A stretch of DNA of 64,000 nucleotides from JAVJSF01 sp040219555 (GCA_040219555.1 JAVJSF010000009.1:248001-312000); one strand, 5' to 3'. Positions 24,237 to 32,782 are shown, counted from the first letter of the stretch. Numbers and translations: made by a program. The notes: generated by a model from the letters alone, not told the origin.

Positions 24237-25076
24237 ATGGCTACCAAAGACATCGGCCCGAAGAGCCCGCTCACCAAGACCGGGGAGGCCGCCGTCGGCT
24301 ACGTCGACGAGCGCTCCGGGGTCACGACGGGTGCCAAGTGGTTCCTCTTCCGGAACATCCCGAAGGAGACGAGCTGGTTCCAGACGCTCGGCTTCACGGC
24401 CATGGTGCTGTTCGCGCTCCAGGCCATCACCGGGGTGATCCTCGCCATGTACTACCGCCCCGACACCAACGGGGCCTTCCAGAGCATCGACCACATCACC
24501 AACGAGGTGACCTGGGGCTGGCTCGTGCGCGGCATGCACAAGTGGGGCGCCAGCGCGATGATCATCGTCGTGTTCCTGCACCTCGGCCGCGTCTTCATCT
24601 TCGGCTCGTACAAGTACCCGCGCGAGCTCACCTGGGTGACCGGAGCCCTGCTGCTGGTCATGACCATGTTCATGGGCCTCACCGGCTACCTGCTGGTGTG
24701 GGACCAGAAGGCCTACTGGGCCACAGTGGTCGCCGTGAACATCACCGCCAGCGCCCCGATCCTCGGCCCGTACGTGGCCGACGTCCTCCGCGCCGGCCCG
24801 GAATTCGGACCGGACACGCTATCCCGGTTCTATTCCATCCATATGCTCGTGATACCAGGGGGTATGGCCACCTTCATCGGCCTCCACCTGTTCTTCGTGA
24901 GCAAGCTCGGCATCACTGAGCCGCCGTACTCCAAGCGGCGCATGAAGGTCGAGCGCCAGGAGGCCGAGGCCCGCGCGGCCGCGGAGGCCGAACGCCTGCC
25001 CTACGGGCGCCGTCAGGTCACCGCCGCTCCGGGCGCGACCCCGTCGACCCCGGCCCGCGAGGAGGTCCGCTCGTGA
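24237..25076 (+). CDS. qcrB: Cytochrome b subunit (b6-type)
   Basis: A 279-residue cytochrome b6-like subunit with four main helices. Two heme b sites are marked by His pairs in RGMHKWGASAMIIVVFLHLGR and YSIHMLVIPGGMATFIGLHLFF (residues about 100-115 and 202-217). It takes part in quinol oxidation as the N-terminal half of a split cytochrome b. The position that holds the heme c(i)-linking Cys in plant cytochrome b6 (four residues before the conserved Gln of the LLVQ-TG motif) is Leu here. A charged Glu/Ala tail of about 45 residues follows the last helix. It overlaps qcrC by GTGA. Confidence 0.92.
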   Translation: MATKDIGPKSPLTKTGEAAVGYVDERSGVTTGAKWFLFRNIPKETSWFQTLGFTAMVLFALQAITGVILAMYYRPDTNGAFQSIDHITNEVTWGWLVRGMHKWGASAMIIVVFLHLGRVFIFGSYKYPRELTWVTGALLLVMTMFMGLTGYLLVWDQKAYWATVVAVNITASAPILGPYVADVLRAGPEFGPDTLSRFYSIHMLVIPGGMATFIGLHLFFVSKLGITEPPYSKRRMKVERQEAEARAAAEAERLPYGRRQVTAAPGATPSTPAREEVRS

Positions 25077-25810
25077 ACCGCGGCCAGCAGGAGTACTACA
25101 AGCGGGACTACGCGCAGGCGAAGGCCGAGGGCAAGCCCTTCTTCCCCTACGCGATCTACAAGGACCACGTCGTCGCGCTGCTGGCCGTGGTCGGCGTCAT
25201 CGCCATGGCCATCTGGCAGCGGGTGGAGGTGGGGGAGCCGGTGAACCCGGCCACCACCGACTTCATCCCGCGGCCGGAGTGGTACTTCCTGTTCCTGTTC
25301 GAGCTCCTCAAGATCTTCGAGGGCCAGAACGTCTTCATGCCGGTCATCATGGCGACGTTCATCGTCCCCAACATCCTGATGGTGCTGCTCATCGCCCTGC
25401 CGTTCATCGACAGGGGTCCCGAGCGCCGCATCCACAAGCGGCCCATCGCGATGGTGACCGCCGTCCTGGTGGTCTTCAGCCTGGCGTACCTCACCACCCT
25501 GGGCGCCGAGACCAGCACCGAGGTGCCGAGCGCGGTCGAGCTGACCAACCTCACCCCGGAGGCGGAGGCCGGCTTGGAGCTGTACCTGTCCAGCGGGTGC
25601 GCCAGCTGCCACATGCTCAAGGGGCAGGGAGCGGCCGGGCCGGGGCCGGACCTGACCAACGTGGGGTCGAGAGGGGTCGTCACCCCGGAGAACTCGAAGG
25701 AGTTCTTCAACAACCCGCCGGCGGGGATGATCGCCTTCTCGAACTTCACCGACGAGCAGTACCAGCAGCTGGGCGAGCTGATGGGCGGCCTGGGGACCGA
25801 GTTCCAGTAG
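25073..25810 (+). CDS. qcrC: Subunit IV-cytochrome c fusion of the bc complex
   Basis: A 245-residue fusion. Residues about 1-150 form the subunit IV part (three helices, with the quinol-site motif RPEWYFLFLFELLK). Residues about 170-245 are a class I cytochrome c domain with one CASCH heme-binding motif and a distal Met in PAGMIAF. This is the Bacillus QcrC layout, where the cytochrome c is attached to the membrane subunit, and unlike the diheme QcrC of Mycobacterium and Streptomyces. The GTG start overlaps qcrB. Together with qcrA and qcrB it completes the complex. Confidence 0.92.
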   Translation: MNRGQQEYYKRDYAQAKAEGKPFFPYAIYKDHVVALLAVVGVIAMAIWQRVEVGEPVNPATTDFIPRPEWYFLFLFELLKIFEGQNVFMPVIMATFIVPNILMVLLIALPFIDRGPERRIHKRPIAMVTAVLVVFSLAYLTTLGAETSTEVPSAVELTNLTPEAEAGLELYLSSGCASCHMLKGQGAAGPGPDLTNVGSRGVVTPENSKEFFNNPPAGMIAFSNFTDEQYQQLGELMGGLGTEFQ

Positions 25811-25836
25811 GCCTCCGCCGCCATCGCCGCAGTGCC

Positions 25837-25865
25837 CACCGCCCGCGCCCACAGCGCGGGCGGTG
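25837..25865 (+). terminator. Hairpin terminator after qcrABC
   Basis: A perfect 12-bp stem (CACCGCCCGCGC at 25837-25848 with 25854-25865) and a 5-nt loop, followed by TCGTT. It separates qcrC from the ubiX promoter. Confidence 0.75.
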
Positions 25866-25952
25866 TCGTTCGCGGGCCGGCGCCCGTCGGTCGGGTCACC
25901 CCGCCGCCCCCAGGGCCCCCTTTGCCACCGGTGCCCTCCGGGGGTGGTCCAC

Positions 25953-25958
25953 TACCAT
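25953..25958 (+). promoter_or_regulatory. -10 element TACCAT (leaderless ubiX operon)
   Basis: TACCAT ends 9 nt before ATG 25968, so transcription would start at or near the start codon of ubiX. Confidence 0.55.
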
Positions 25959-25967
25959 GAAGACCAG

Positions 25968-26600
25968 ATGCGGATCTTCCTCGGAGTGAGCGGCGCCAGC
26001 GGCGCCATCTACGCCGGCCACGCCCTTCGCGCACTCACCTCCGCGGGCTGCGAGGTGGGTCTGTGCGTCAGCGAGGCCGGGGCGCACGTGATCTCGCACG
26101 AGATCCTGGGCCGCGGCCCGCAGCCCCCGGCCGACCGGCACGAGGTGGTGGAGCGCTTCGTGGAGCGCCACGCCGCCGGCCCCGGCACCGTGACGGTGCT
26201 GGGCCTGCACGACCTGGCCGGTCCGTTCGCCTCGGGGTCTTCGGGGGCGCGCGCGGCGATCATCGCGCCGTGCTCATCGGCCACTCTCGGCACCGTGGCG
26301 CACGGCACCGCCCGCAACCTCATCCACCGCTGCGCGGACGTGATGCTCAAGGAGCGCCGCCCCCTGGTGCTGATGACGCGCGAGGCGCCCCTCAGCCTGA
26401 TCCACATCGAGAACATGGCCACCGTGACCCGGGCCGGCGCCGTGGTGCTCCCGTGCTCACCCGGCTTCTACGGCATGCCCGCGGGCATCGAGGACCTGGT
26501 GGACATGATCGTGGCCCGTGCCCTGGACCTGGTGGGCATCGACAACGCCCTGAGCGTGCGCTGGGGCGATGGCGCCCCCGTCCCCACGGAGACCTCATGA
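25968..26600 (+). CDS. ubiX: Flavin prenyltransferase UbiX
   Basis: A 210-residue flavoprotein that prenylates FMN to make the cofactor for UbiD-type decarboxylases. The start FLGVSGASGAIYAGHAL is the family hallmark, followed by the APCSSATLGTVAHGTA and REAPLSLIHIENM motifs. It leads an operon with menG, a polyprenyl synthase and mqnA that are joined by stop/start overlaps. The UbiD enzyme is about 2.6 kb upstream, across the bc operon. Confidence 0.93.
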   Translation: MRIFLGVSGASGAIYAGHALRALTSAGCEVGLCVSEAGAHVISHEILGRGPQPPADRHEVVERFVERHAAGPGTVTVLGLHDLAGPFASGSSGARAAIIAPCSSATLGTVAHGTARNLIHRCADVMLKERRPLVLMTREAPLSLIHIENMATVTRAGAVVLPCSPGFYGMPAGIEDLVDMIVARALDLVGIDNALSVRWGDGAPVPTETS

Positions 26601-27307
26601 CCGAGACCCCGGGGCGCCTGCCCGCGTCCGAGGTGCAGGCGATGTTCGACCGCATCGCACCGCGCTACGACCTGCTGAACCGCACCATGACGATGGGCAT
26701 CGACGGCCGCTGGCGCAGGGTGGCCGCCCAGGTGGCCGACGTGGCCGCCGGCGAGCGGGCGCTGGACTGCTGCACCGGCACGGGCGACCTGGCCTTCGAG
26801 CTGGCCGCGCGGGTGACCGGTTCCGGTTCGGTCGTGGGCATCGACTTCTCCGAGGCCATGATCGGCCAGGCCCGGGAGAAGGCCGCCGAGCGCGGAAGCG
26901 CCATCGACTTCCTGGTGGGCGACGCGATGGAGTTGCCGTTCGCCGACGATCACTTCGACGCGGCCACCGTGGCCTTCGGCATCCGCAACGTGGCCGACCT
27001 GGACCGCGCCCTGGCCGAGATGACCCGCGTCGTGCGCCCCGGCGGCAAGGTCGTGATCCTCGAGATCACCACCCCGTCGCGCCTCCGGGCCTTCTACCGC
27101 CTGTGGTTCGACCGCATCGTCCCTCAGCTGGGGCGCCTGCTGGGCAAGGACGGGGCCGCCTACTCGTACCTACCGGCCTCGGTGCGCCGCTTCCCCGAGC
27201 CCCCCGCGCTCGCCGCGCGCATGAGCGACGCCGGCCTCACCGACATCCGCTGGCGCCTGTTCGCCGCCGGCATCGTGGCCCTGCACCACGCCCGGGTACC
27301 CGGGTGA
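26597..27307 (+). CDS. menG: Demethylmenaquinone methyltransferase
   Basis: A 236-residue UbiE/MenG SAM-dependent methyltransferase that methylates the ring of demethylmenaquinone. The motifs VQAMFDRIAPRYDLLNR, GERALDCCTGTGDLAFELA (SAM site, near residue 55), GDAMELPFADDHFDAATVAFGIRN and YSYLPASVRRFP are diagnostic. ATG 26597 overlaps ubiX (ATGA). In a menaquinone-only actinobacterium this is MenG rather than UbiE. It is the last ring-modification step. Confidence 0.93.
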   Translation: MTETPGRLPASEVQAMFDRIAPRYDLLNRTMTMGIDGRWRRVAAQVADVAAGERALDCCTGTGDLAFELAARVTGSGSVVGIDFSEAMIGQAREKAAERGSAIDFLVGDAMELPFADDHFDAATVAFGIRNVADLDRALAEMTRVVRPGGKVVILEITTPSRLRAFYRLWFDRIVPQLGRLLGKDGAAYSYLPASVRRFPEPPALAARMSDAGLTDIRWRLFAAGIVALHHARVPG

Positions 27308-28299
27308 GCAGCGCGACCCCCGTCCCCGCGGTGCAGCACCGCTACGGCGCCCTGCTGGAGTCGTGCGAGCAGCGCCTGCGCGAGGCCGCACAGGACAGCG
27401 CGGCCGCCGTGGCCGAGCCGGCCCTGTCCACGCTGCGCGCCGGCGGCAAGCGCGTTCGCCCGCTGCTGGTGTTCTGCTGCGCCCCATCCGGGGCCCTGGA
27501 GGACGAGGAGACCCGCGAGCGCCTGCTGGACGCCGCGGCCGCCGTGGAACTGGTGCACATGGCGACCCTGGTGCACGACGACCTGCTGGACGGGGCCACC
27601 CTGCGCCGCGGCCGGCCCACCGTCTCGGCGCAGCGGGGGCCCGCGGCGGCGGTGCAGACCGGAGACTTCCTGTTCGCGCGCGCCTTCTCGGTGCTGACCC
27701 GGGCCGGATCGCCGCAGGCGGTGGCCCACCTGGCCGGCGCCGCGCTCGACCTCTCCCAGGGCGAGCTGGACCAGCAGCGCTCGGCGTTCGACCTTGATCT
27801 GGCCGAGGCCGGGTACCTGGCCCGCTGCCGCCGCAAGACCGCGGCACTGTTCGCGGTGGCGTGCCGCCTGGGCGCCGAACTGGGCGGCGCGGGACCCGAG
27901 GCCGCGGCGCGCCTGGCCGGCTTCGGCGAGGGCGTGGGCATGGCCTTCCAGATCTTCGACGACATCCTGGACCTGGCGGGCGACCCCGCCTCCACCGGCA
28001 AGCGGCGCGGCACCGACCTGCGCGACGGCACCACCACCCTGCCGCTGATCCTGGCGATGGCCGCCGAGCCCGCGTTGCGGGCCCGCATCGCCGCCGCCGC
28101 GGGCGAGGACGCCCCCCGGGACGCCGTCGAGGCCCTGTGCGACGACCTGGCGGCCCACGCGGGCAGCCGCGACGCCCGTGCCCGGGCCCTGGCCTACGTG
28201 GCGACGGCCCGCGCCGGCGCCCTCGAGGGCCCGGTGGACGGCGCCGATGTGGACGCGCTGACCGAGATCGCCGACGGCGTGGTGGACAGGTACTCATGA
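27304..28299 (+). CDS. Polyprenyl diphosphate synthase (menaquinone side chain)
   Basis: A 331-residue trans-isoprenyl diphosphate synthase. It has GGKRVRPLLVF (substrate Lys/Arg), the first aspartate-rich motif in LVHDDLLD (near residue 91), a GDFLFARAF motif and the second aspartate motif FQIFDDILDL (near 220), followed by GKRRGTDLRDG. The operon context says it builds the long isoprenoid tail of menaquinone. Chain length cannot be read with confidence. The GTG start overlaps menG. Confidence 0.9.
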   Translation: MSSATPVPAVQHRYGALLESCEQRLREAAQDSAAAVAEPALSTLRAGGKRVRPLLVFCCAPSGALEDEETRERLLDAAAAVELVHMATLVHDDLLDGATLRRGRPTVSAQRGPAAAVQTGDFLFARAFSVLTRAGSPQAVAHLAGAALDLSQGELDQQRSAFDLDLAEAGYLARCRRKTAALFAVACRLGAELGGAGPEAAARLAGFGEGVGMAFQIFDDILDLAGDPASTGKRRGTDLRDGTTTLPLILAMAAEPALRARIAAAAGEDAPRDAVEALCDDLAAHAGSRDARARALAYVATARAGALEGPVDGADVDALTEIADGVVDRYS

Positions 28300-28877
28300 G
28301 CACCTCGGACACCCACGAGCTGCGCCGCATGCTGGGTGCGCACGCGCCCGTGGCCGCGGCGCGGGCCCTCGGGGACGACCCCGGCCGGCCGGTGCTGGTG
28401 CTGCGCGGGGACGTGCCCGCCGGCTGGTCCGCCGACGGGCACGCCGAGCGCCCGCTGGAGGCCCACCGCGCGGCCCATGCCGCCGGGACCCCGTCCCAGG
28501 CGGCGCTGGTGTACGGCCACGGCGTCACCGAGGAGGCCCTGGCCGAGCGGCTTGCCGGGCTGGCCGCCCTGGCCGCCGAGACGGGCCTGCTGCGGGAGGT
28601 GTGGACCGTCCCGGCCGACGGCACCCCGGAGCGACCGGGGTCGTGGGGCGTGGAGGACCTGACGGTCGTGGCGACCTCCCGCACGGCCCTGCCGGCCGAG
28701 GTGGCCGTCCTCCCCAGCTGGCACCACCTGGGCCACGCCGCCTGTCAGGTCGCCATCGCCTTCGGCGCGACGGGCTGGCGCGTCCCCGCCGACGAGGACC
28801 GCGACCTGGTCCACCTGGCGGCGGGCATCGGGCGCGCGGTCCGGGAGGGCGGATCCGGCGCGGAGGGGCCGGCATGA
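28296..28877 (+). CDS. Protein resembling the C-terminal part of MqnC/MqnE-type proteins, no radical-SAM site
   Basis: A 193-residue protein overlapping both neighbours by ATGA. The C-terminal segment SWHHLGHAACQVAIAFGATGW (about residues 145-165) has the same plan as the SWVTQGLRIGQLALEFGCDD stretch of MqnC, encoded two genes on. The N-terminal 130 residues are Ala-rich and show no CxxxCxxC. It may be a decayed or helper radical-SAM paralogue in futalosine metabolism. I do not recognise it as a described family. Confidence 0.5.
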   Translation: MSTSDTHELRRMLGAHAPVAAARALGDDPGRPVLVLRGDVPAGWSADGHAERPLEAHRAAHAAGTPSQAALVYGHGVTEEALAERLAGLAALAAETGLLREVWTVPADGTPERPGSWGVEDLTVVATSRTALPAEVAVLPSWHHLGHAACQVAIAFGATGWRVPADEDRDLVHLAAGIGRAVREGGSGAEGPA

Positions 28878-29674
28878 ACCGCCTGCGCGTGGGGCGCATC
28901 TCGGCGCTGAACATGTACCCCCTGTTCCACGGCCTCGAGCGCGCCGCCGACCCCGAGCTGGCGTTCACCGACGGCCTGCCCACCACGCTCAACGAGATGG
29001 TGCTGGACGGCCGCCTGGACATCTCGGCGATGTCGAGCATCGCCTACGCCCGCAACGCCGAGCGCCTGCACCTGCTGCCGGTGGCCTCGGTGACCGCGGC
29101 AGGCGCGGTCGACTCGATCCAGGTGTTCTCGCGGGTGCCCTTCGAGCGCGTGCGCACCGTGGCCGTCACGCCGCACAGCGCCACCTCGGTGGCGCTGCTG
29201 CGCGTGCTGCTGGGCCCGGAGGCGCCCGCCTTCACCGTGCTGGACGGACCCGCCGAGGCGGCGCTCGCCACCCACGACGGGGTGCTGCTGATCGCCGACG
29301 AGGCGCTGGGCGCCCTGGGGCGCGGCATCGCCCCGCACCACACCGACCTGGCCGCCGTGTGGCACCGCCGGACCGGCCTGCCCATGGTCTTCGCCGTCTG
29401 GGCGGCCCGCGCGCAGACCGCCACCGAGCGCCCCGCCGCGCTGCGGGCGCTGGCCGACCACCTGGTCCGGGCCCGCGAGGCCTACCTGGCAGAGCCCGAG
29501 GCGGTGGTGCGGGCCGCGGCCGCGCGCTTCCCCTTCCCCGAGGACTTCATCCGGCCCTACCTCGCGCGCCTGACCTACGACTTCGGCGCGTCCGAGCAAG
29601 CCGGCCTGTCCGAGTTCCTGCGCCAGGCCGCCGCGGCGGGCGAGCTGGCGTCCGCCCCCGTCCTCGCCGCGTAG
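28874..29674 (+). CDS. mqnA: Chorismate dehydratase
   Basis: A 266-residue MqnA-type protein, a periplasmic-binding-protein-like fold used as a cytosolic enzyme. It makes 3-[(1-carboxyvinyl)oxy]benzoate from chorismate, the first step of the futalosine pathway. The start RVGRISALNMYPLFHGLE, the GLPTTLNEMVLDGRLDISAMSSIAYA tract (seen at residues 36-61) and the SIQVFSRVPF motif are characteristic. Its ATG overlaps the upstream stop. Confidence 0.92.
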   Translation: MNRLRVGRISALNMYPLFHGLERAADPELAFTDGLPTTLNEMVLDGRLDISAMSSIAYARNAERLHLLPVASVTAAGAVDSIQVFSRVPFERVRTVAVTPHSATSVALLRVLLGPEAPAFTVLDGPAEAALATHDGVLLIADEALGALGRGIAPHHTDLAAVWHRRTGLPMVFAVWAARAQTATERPAALRALADHLVRAREAYLAEPEAVVRAAAARFPFPEDFIRPYLARLTYDFGASEQAGLSEFLRQAAAAGELASAPVLAA

Positions 29675-29677
29675 GAT
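29672..29677 (+). promoter_or_regulatory. -10 element TAGGAT (leaderless mqnC)
   Basis: TAGGAT ends 6 nt before ATG 29684 and overlaps the stop of mqnA, so mqnC can be transcribed separately from the operon. A GTG at 29681 is an alternative start. Confidence 0.55.
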
Positions 29678-29683
29678 CGTGTG

Positions 29684-30793
29684 ATGGCCACGCTCGCACC
29701 CGCACCCGCCCGCTCCCACGTGGAGGACATCCTCGCCCGCACGCTGGACGGCCGGCGCCTGGCCGACGAGGACGCCCTCACGCTCCTCGCCTCGCGCGAT
29801 CTGGTGAGCGTCGGCGCGGCCGCGCACGAACTGCGCAACCGGGCGTCCGACCCCGGTGTGGTGACGTTCAACATCGACCGCAACATCAACTACACCAACA
29901 CCTGCATCACCGACTGCGACTTCTGCGCCTTCTACCGGCGCCCGATGGACCCCGAGGGCTACGTCCTCCCCAAGTCGGTGATCTTCCGCAAGATCGAGGA
30001 GACGCTGGAGCTGGGCGGCACCGCGCTGCTGCTGCAGGGCGGGCACCACCCCAACCTGCGGATCGAGTGGTACGAGGACCTGTTCACCGACATCAAGCGC
30101 CGCTACCCGATCCACCTGCACGCGCTCTCGCCGTCGGAGATCCTCCACATCAGCAACGTCTCCCGGCTCGATCTGGTGGAGACGATGCGCCGGCTGCGCG
30201 AGGCGGGCCACGACTCGCTGCCGGGCGGCGGCGCGGAGATCCTGGTCGACCGGGTGCGCGATGTGATCGCCCCGCGAAAGACCAAGAGCGACGAGTGGCT
30301 GGGCGTGATGCGCGCGGCCCACCAGGTGGGCATGTCCACCTCGGCCACGATGATGTACGGCACGGTGGACACCGTGGAGGAGCGCATCGTCCACCTGCGC
30401 CGGCTGCGCGAGCTGCAGGACGAGGGGCACGACGGCGGCTTCCGGGCCTTCGTGTGCTGGAGCTACCAGTCGGGCGGCGGTAGCCGGCGCGGCGACGAGC
30501 ACGCGCACACCACCGCCGCGGACTACCTGATGATGCTGGCGGTCAGCCGCCTGTACCTGGACAACTTCCCGCACTTCCAGTCGTCGTGGGTCACCCAGGG
30601 GCTGCGCATCGGCCAGCTGGCGCTGGAGTTCGGCTGTGACGACATGGGCTCGATCATGATCGAGGAGAACGTCGTCCGCGCGGCGGGCACCGCCTTCCGG
30701 CTGGATCGAGAGCGCATGGTGCGCGCCATCGAGGCCACCGGCCGGCGGGCCGTGCAGCGCGACACGCTCTACCGCGCCGTCGCCACCTTCTAG
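29684..30793 (+). CDS. mqnC: Cyclic dehypoxanthine futalosine synthase
   Basis: A 369-residue radical-SAM enzyme. The Fe-S ligands are in CITDCDFCAF (CxxxCxxC near residues 73-80), preceded by the NRNINYTN motif typical of the MqnC/MqnE/CofH group. GGxHPNL, LPGGGAEILVDRVR and SWVTQGLRIGQLALEFGCDDMG complete the family pattern. It cyclises dehypoxanthine futalosine to the cyclic intermediate of the futalosine menaquinone route. An ATG or GTG start is possible; ATG 29684 fits the promoter better. Confidence 0.92.
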   Translation: MATLAPAPARSHVEDILARTLDGRRLADEDALTLLASRDLVSVGAAAHELRNRASDPGVVTFNIDRNINYTNTCITDCDFCAFYRRPMDPEGYVLPKSVIFRKIEETLELGGTALLLQGGHHPNLRIEWYEDLFTDIKRRYPIHLHALSPSEILHISNVSRLDLVETMRRLREAGHDSLPGGGAEILVDRVRDVIAPRKTKSDEWLGVMRAAHQVGMSTSATMMYGTVDTVEERIVHLRRLRELQDEGHDGGFRAFVCWSYQSGGGSRRGDEHAHTTAADYLMMLAVSRLYLDNFPHFQSSWVTQGLRIGQLALEFGCDDMGSIMIEENVVRAAGTAFRLDRERMVRAIEATGRRAVQRDTLYRAVATF

Positions 30794-30812
30794 CCGGACC
30801 GAGGAGCCACAG

Positions 30813-31136
30813 TTGCCCGACCTGACCGTCCACGAGGCCCACAAGGCGCTGGCCGCCGGCGAGATCGCCGTGATCGACTGCCGCGAGCCCCCCGAGCACC
30901 AGGCCCAGCACGTGCCCGGCACCATCCTGCTGCCCATGAGCGAGTTGATGGCCCGCATCGACGAGTTGCCGGCCGACATGCCCCTGGCCGTCCTGTGCCG
31001 CAGCGGCAACCGTTCGGGCCGCGTGGCCGACCACCTGAACGCCGAAGGCGAGTGGGGCGAGGTGGCCAACATCGAGGGCGGCATCATCGCCTGGGCCGCC
31101 GAGGGCCTGCCCTACGAGGGCTCGGTGCCCACCTGA
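30813..31136 (+). CDS. Rhodanese-like sulfurtransferase
   Basis: A 107-residue single-domain rhodanese. The active-site loop CRSGNRS (Cys near residue 69) matches sulfurtransferases of the GlpE/PspE kind; the IDCREPPEH motif is also present. It may handle persulfide sulfur for Fe-S or lipoyl cofactors, since lipA and mqnC lie nearby, but that is inference. TTG 30813 is chosen because GAGGAG stands 8 nt upstream and no ATG or GTG fits. Confidence 0.85.
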   Translation: MPDLTVHEAHKALAAGEIAVIDCREPPEHQAQHVPGTILLPMSELMARIDELPADMPLAVLCRSGNRSGRVADHLNAEGEWGEVANIEGGIIAWAAEGLPYEGSVPT

Positions 31137-31145
31137 GGCGGGCCC

Positions 31146-31161
31146 GAGCCCGTCCGGGCTC
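31146..31161. terminator. Short convergent hairpin
   Basis: GAGCCC-GTCC-GGGCTC, a 6-bp stem with 4-nt loop, in the 25-bp gap between convergent genes. Weak but the only candidate. Confidence 0.4.
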
Positions 31162-31602
31162 CTAGAAGTCCATCGGCTGGATCAGCCCGCGGCGCAGGGC
31201 GTGGACCAGGCGCTCGACGTCGTCCTCCATGTTGAGTCGCGCCATGGTGTGCAGGGCGGTGAGCAACTCCTCGGTACCCTCGTCCAGCGCGTCGTGGAAG
31301 TGCTCCACCTGCTCCTGGTCGAAGACGCCCTCATCCTCCCAGTCGCACGCCGGGCACCAGCGCTCGATGGCCCAGGCGCCGTCGCCGTCGTCGTGCATGG
31401 TCCGCGGGTGCACCAGGTCGCTGCCGCACCCGGGGCACATCCACAGCTCGGGCAACGGGTCGTCCAGGGCCGAGAGCGCCGCGGCGAGCATGATGTCCTC
31501 GGCGTCGGGTTCGGCGGCCGCGGCGGCGGCCTCGCCGATGTAGACGATCTCGATCTCGCGTCCACCGGGGAGGTGGATCTTCCTGCTGCGATAGTCGCTC
31601 AT
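31162..31602 (-). CDS. Zinc-ribbon protein of unknown function
   Basis: A 146-residue acidic protein. Two CxxC pairs (CPGCGSDL near residue 64 and CPACDWEDE near 92) form a likely zinc ribbon with His residues around. The remainder is helical and acidic, with a C-terminal QEQVEHFHDALDEGTEELL tract. ATG 31602 is preferred because GAGAGGGACC lies just before it; the frame is open further upstream but lacks protein-like sequence. No known role; it stands alone between rhodanese and lipA. Confidence 0.7.
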   Translation of the reverse strand: MSDYRSRKIHLPGGREIEIVYIGEAAAAAAEPDAEDIMLAAALSALDDPLPELWMCPGCGSDLVHPRTMHDDGDGAWAIERWCPACDWEDEGVFDQEQVEHFHDALDEGTEELLTALHTMARLNMEDDVERLVHALRRGLIQPMDF

Positions 31603-31726
31603 CCCGGTCCCTCTCACCGCCTCGACGCTGCCGTACCGCGCGTATCGGCGCGGGGGCGTGGGGCTTGAGAGCGCGAGGCGGCGCCTGGACAGGACGCCCA
31701 TGCGGCGGCCGGCGGCCGCCCGGGGA

Positions 31727-32776
31727 TCAGACCGTGATCAGCGCGTGGTCGGCGACGCGATCGGCCTCGAAGGACGAGCGCACCAGGGCCCCCGCCTCCA
31801 CGTGGACGATGCCGGCGGCGCGGCCCGCGGCCGCGATGGCCGGGTACTCGGACGGGGCGTAGAAGCGCGCCACGGGCAGGTGGGCCGGGGAGGGCTGCAG
31901 GTACTGACCCACCGTCACCAGCTCGCAGCCGGTGCCGGCGATGTCGGCCATGACCGCGTCGATCTCGTCCAGGCTCTCGCCCAGGCCGACCATGATCCCG
32001 GTCTTGGTGGGGAGGCCGGCGGCCGACGAGCGCGCCAGGAGCTCGAGCGTGCGCTCGTAGCGCGCCCCCGGGCGGACCCGGTTGTAGAGCCGCGGCACGG
32101 TCTCGGTGTTGTGGTTCAGCACGTCGGGACGGGCCTCGATGATCACATCCAGCGCCCCCCAGCCCCCGCGCAGGTCCGGGATGAGTACCTCCACGCGGCA
32201 GTCCGGCACGCGGTCGCGGACAGCCTGGATGCACGCGGCGAAGTGAGCGGCGCCCCCGTCGGGCAGGTCGTCGCGGGCCACGGCGGTGATCACCACGAAG
32301 CGCAGGCCCATCTGGGCGGCGGCCTCGGCGATGCGGGCGGGCTCCTCGGGGTCCGGCGGGCCGGCCGGGCGACCGGTCGCGACGTTGCAGAAACGGCAGC
32401 CCCGGGTGCACTGGCTTCCCGAGATCATGAAGGTGGCCGTCCCGCGCGCCCAGCACTTGCCGATGTTCGGGCAGGCCGCCTCCTCGCACACCGTCACGAG
32501 GTCCTTGTCGCGCATGAGGGCCTTGGTCTCCACGAAGCCCCCGCCGAGCGGGTTCTTCGCGATCACCCAGCGCGGCAGGCGCCGGCGGTCGGCCAGCTGG
32601 GCCACCTCGGCGGCGGTGACATCCACCGCCTCGAGGAGGGAGACCGGGGTCTGCCCGATGTGATCGTCGCCCACCAGCAGGTCGGGCACCCACCCCTGGG
32701 AACAGGCCTCCACCAGTGAGGGGCGGTCGGGGAGCTCGGGGCCGGGCTCCACCCGGAAGGCGCGTGCGCGGTTCAC
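31727..32776 (-). CDS. lipA: Lipoyl synthase
   Basis: A 349-residue radical-SAM enzyme that inserts two sulfurs into octanoyl groups on lipoyl domains. The auxiliary cluster motif CEEAACPNIGKC (near residue 95) and the radical-SAM CxxxCxxC CTRGCRFC (near 125) are both present, as are the RY..R and final substrate motifs. GTG 32776 lies 6 nt after a TACCCT promoter hexamer. No lipB is present in the window; the flavin disulfide reductase at 36.6 kb is not clearly its partner. Confidence 0.94.
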   Translation of the reverse strand: MNRARAFRVEPGPELPDRPSLVEACSQGWVPDLLVGDDHIGQTPVSLLEAVDVTAAEVAQLADRRRLPRWVIAKNPLGGGFVETKALMRDKDLVTVCEEAACPNIGKCWARGTATFMISGSQCTRGCRFCNVATGRPAGPPDPEEPARIAEAAAQMGLRFVVITAVARDDLPDGGAAHFAACIQAVRDRVPDCRVEVLIPDLRGGWGALDVIIEARPDVLNHNTETVPRLYNRVRPGARYERTLELLARSSAAGLPTKTGIMVGLGESLDEIDAVMADIAGTGCELVTVGQYLQPSPAHLPVARFYAPSEYPAIAAAGRAAGIVHVEAGALVRSSFEADRVADHALITV

Positions 32777-32782
32777 CCGGTC

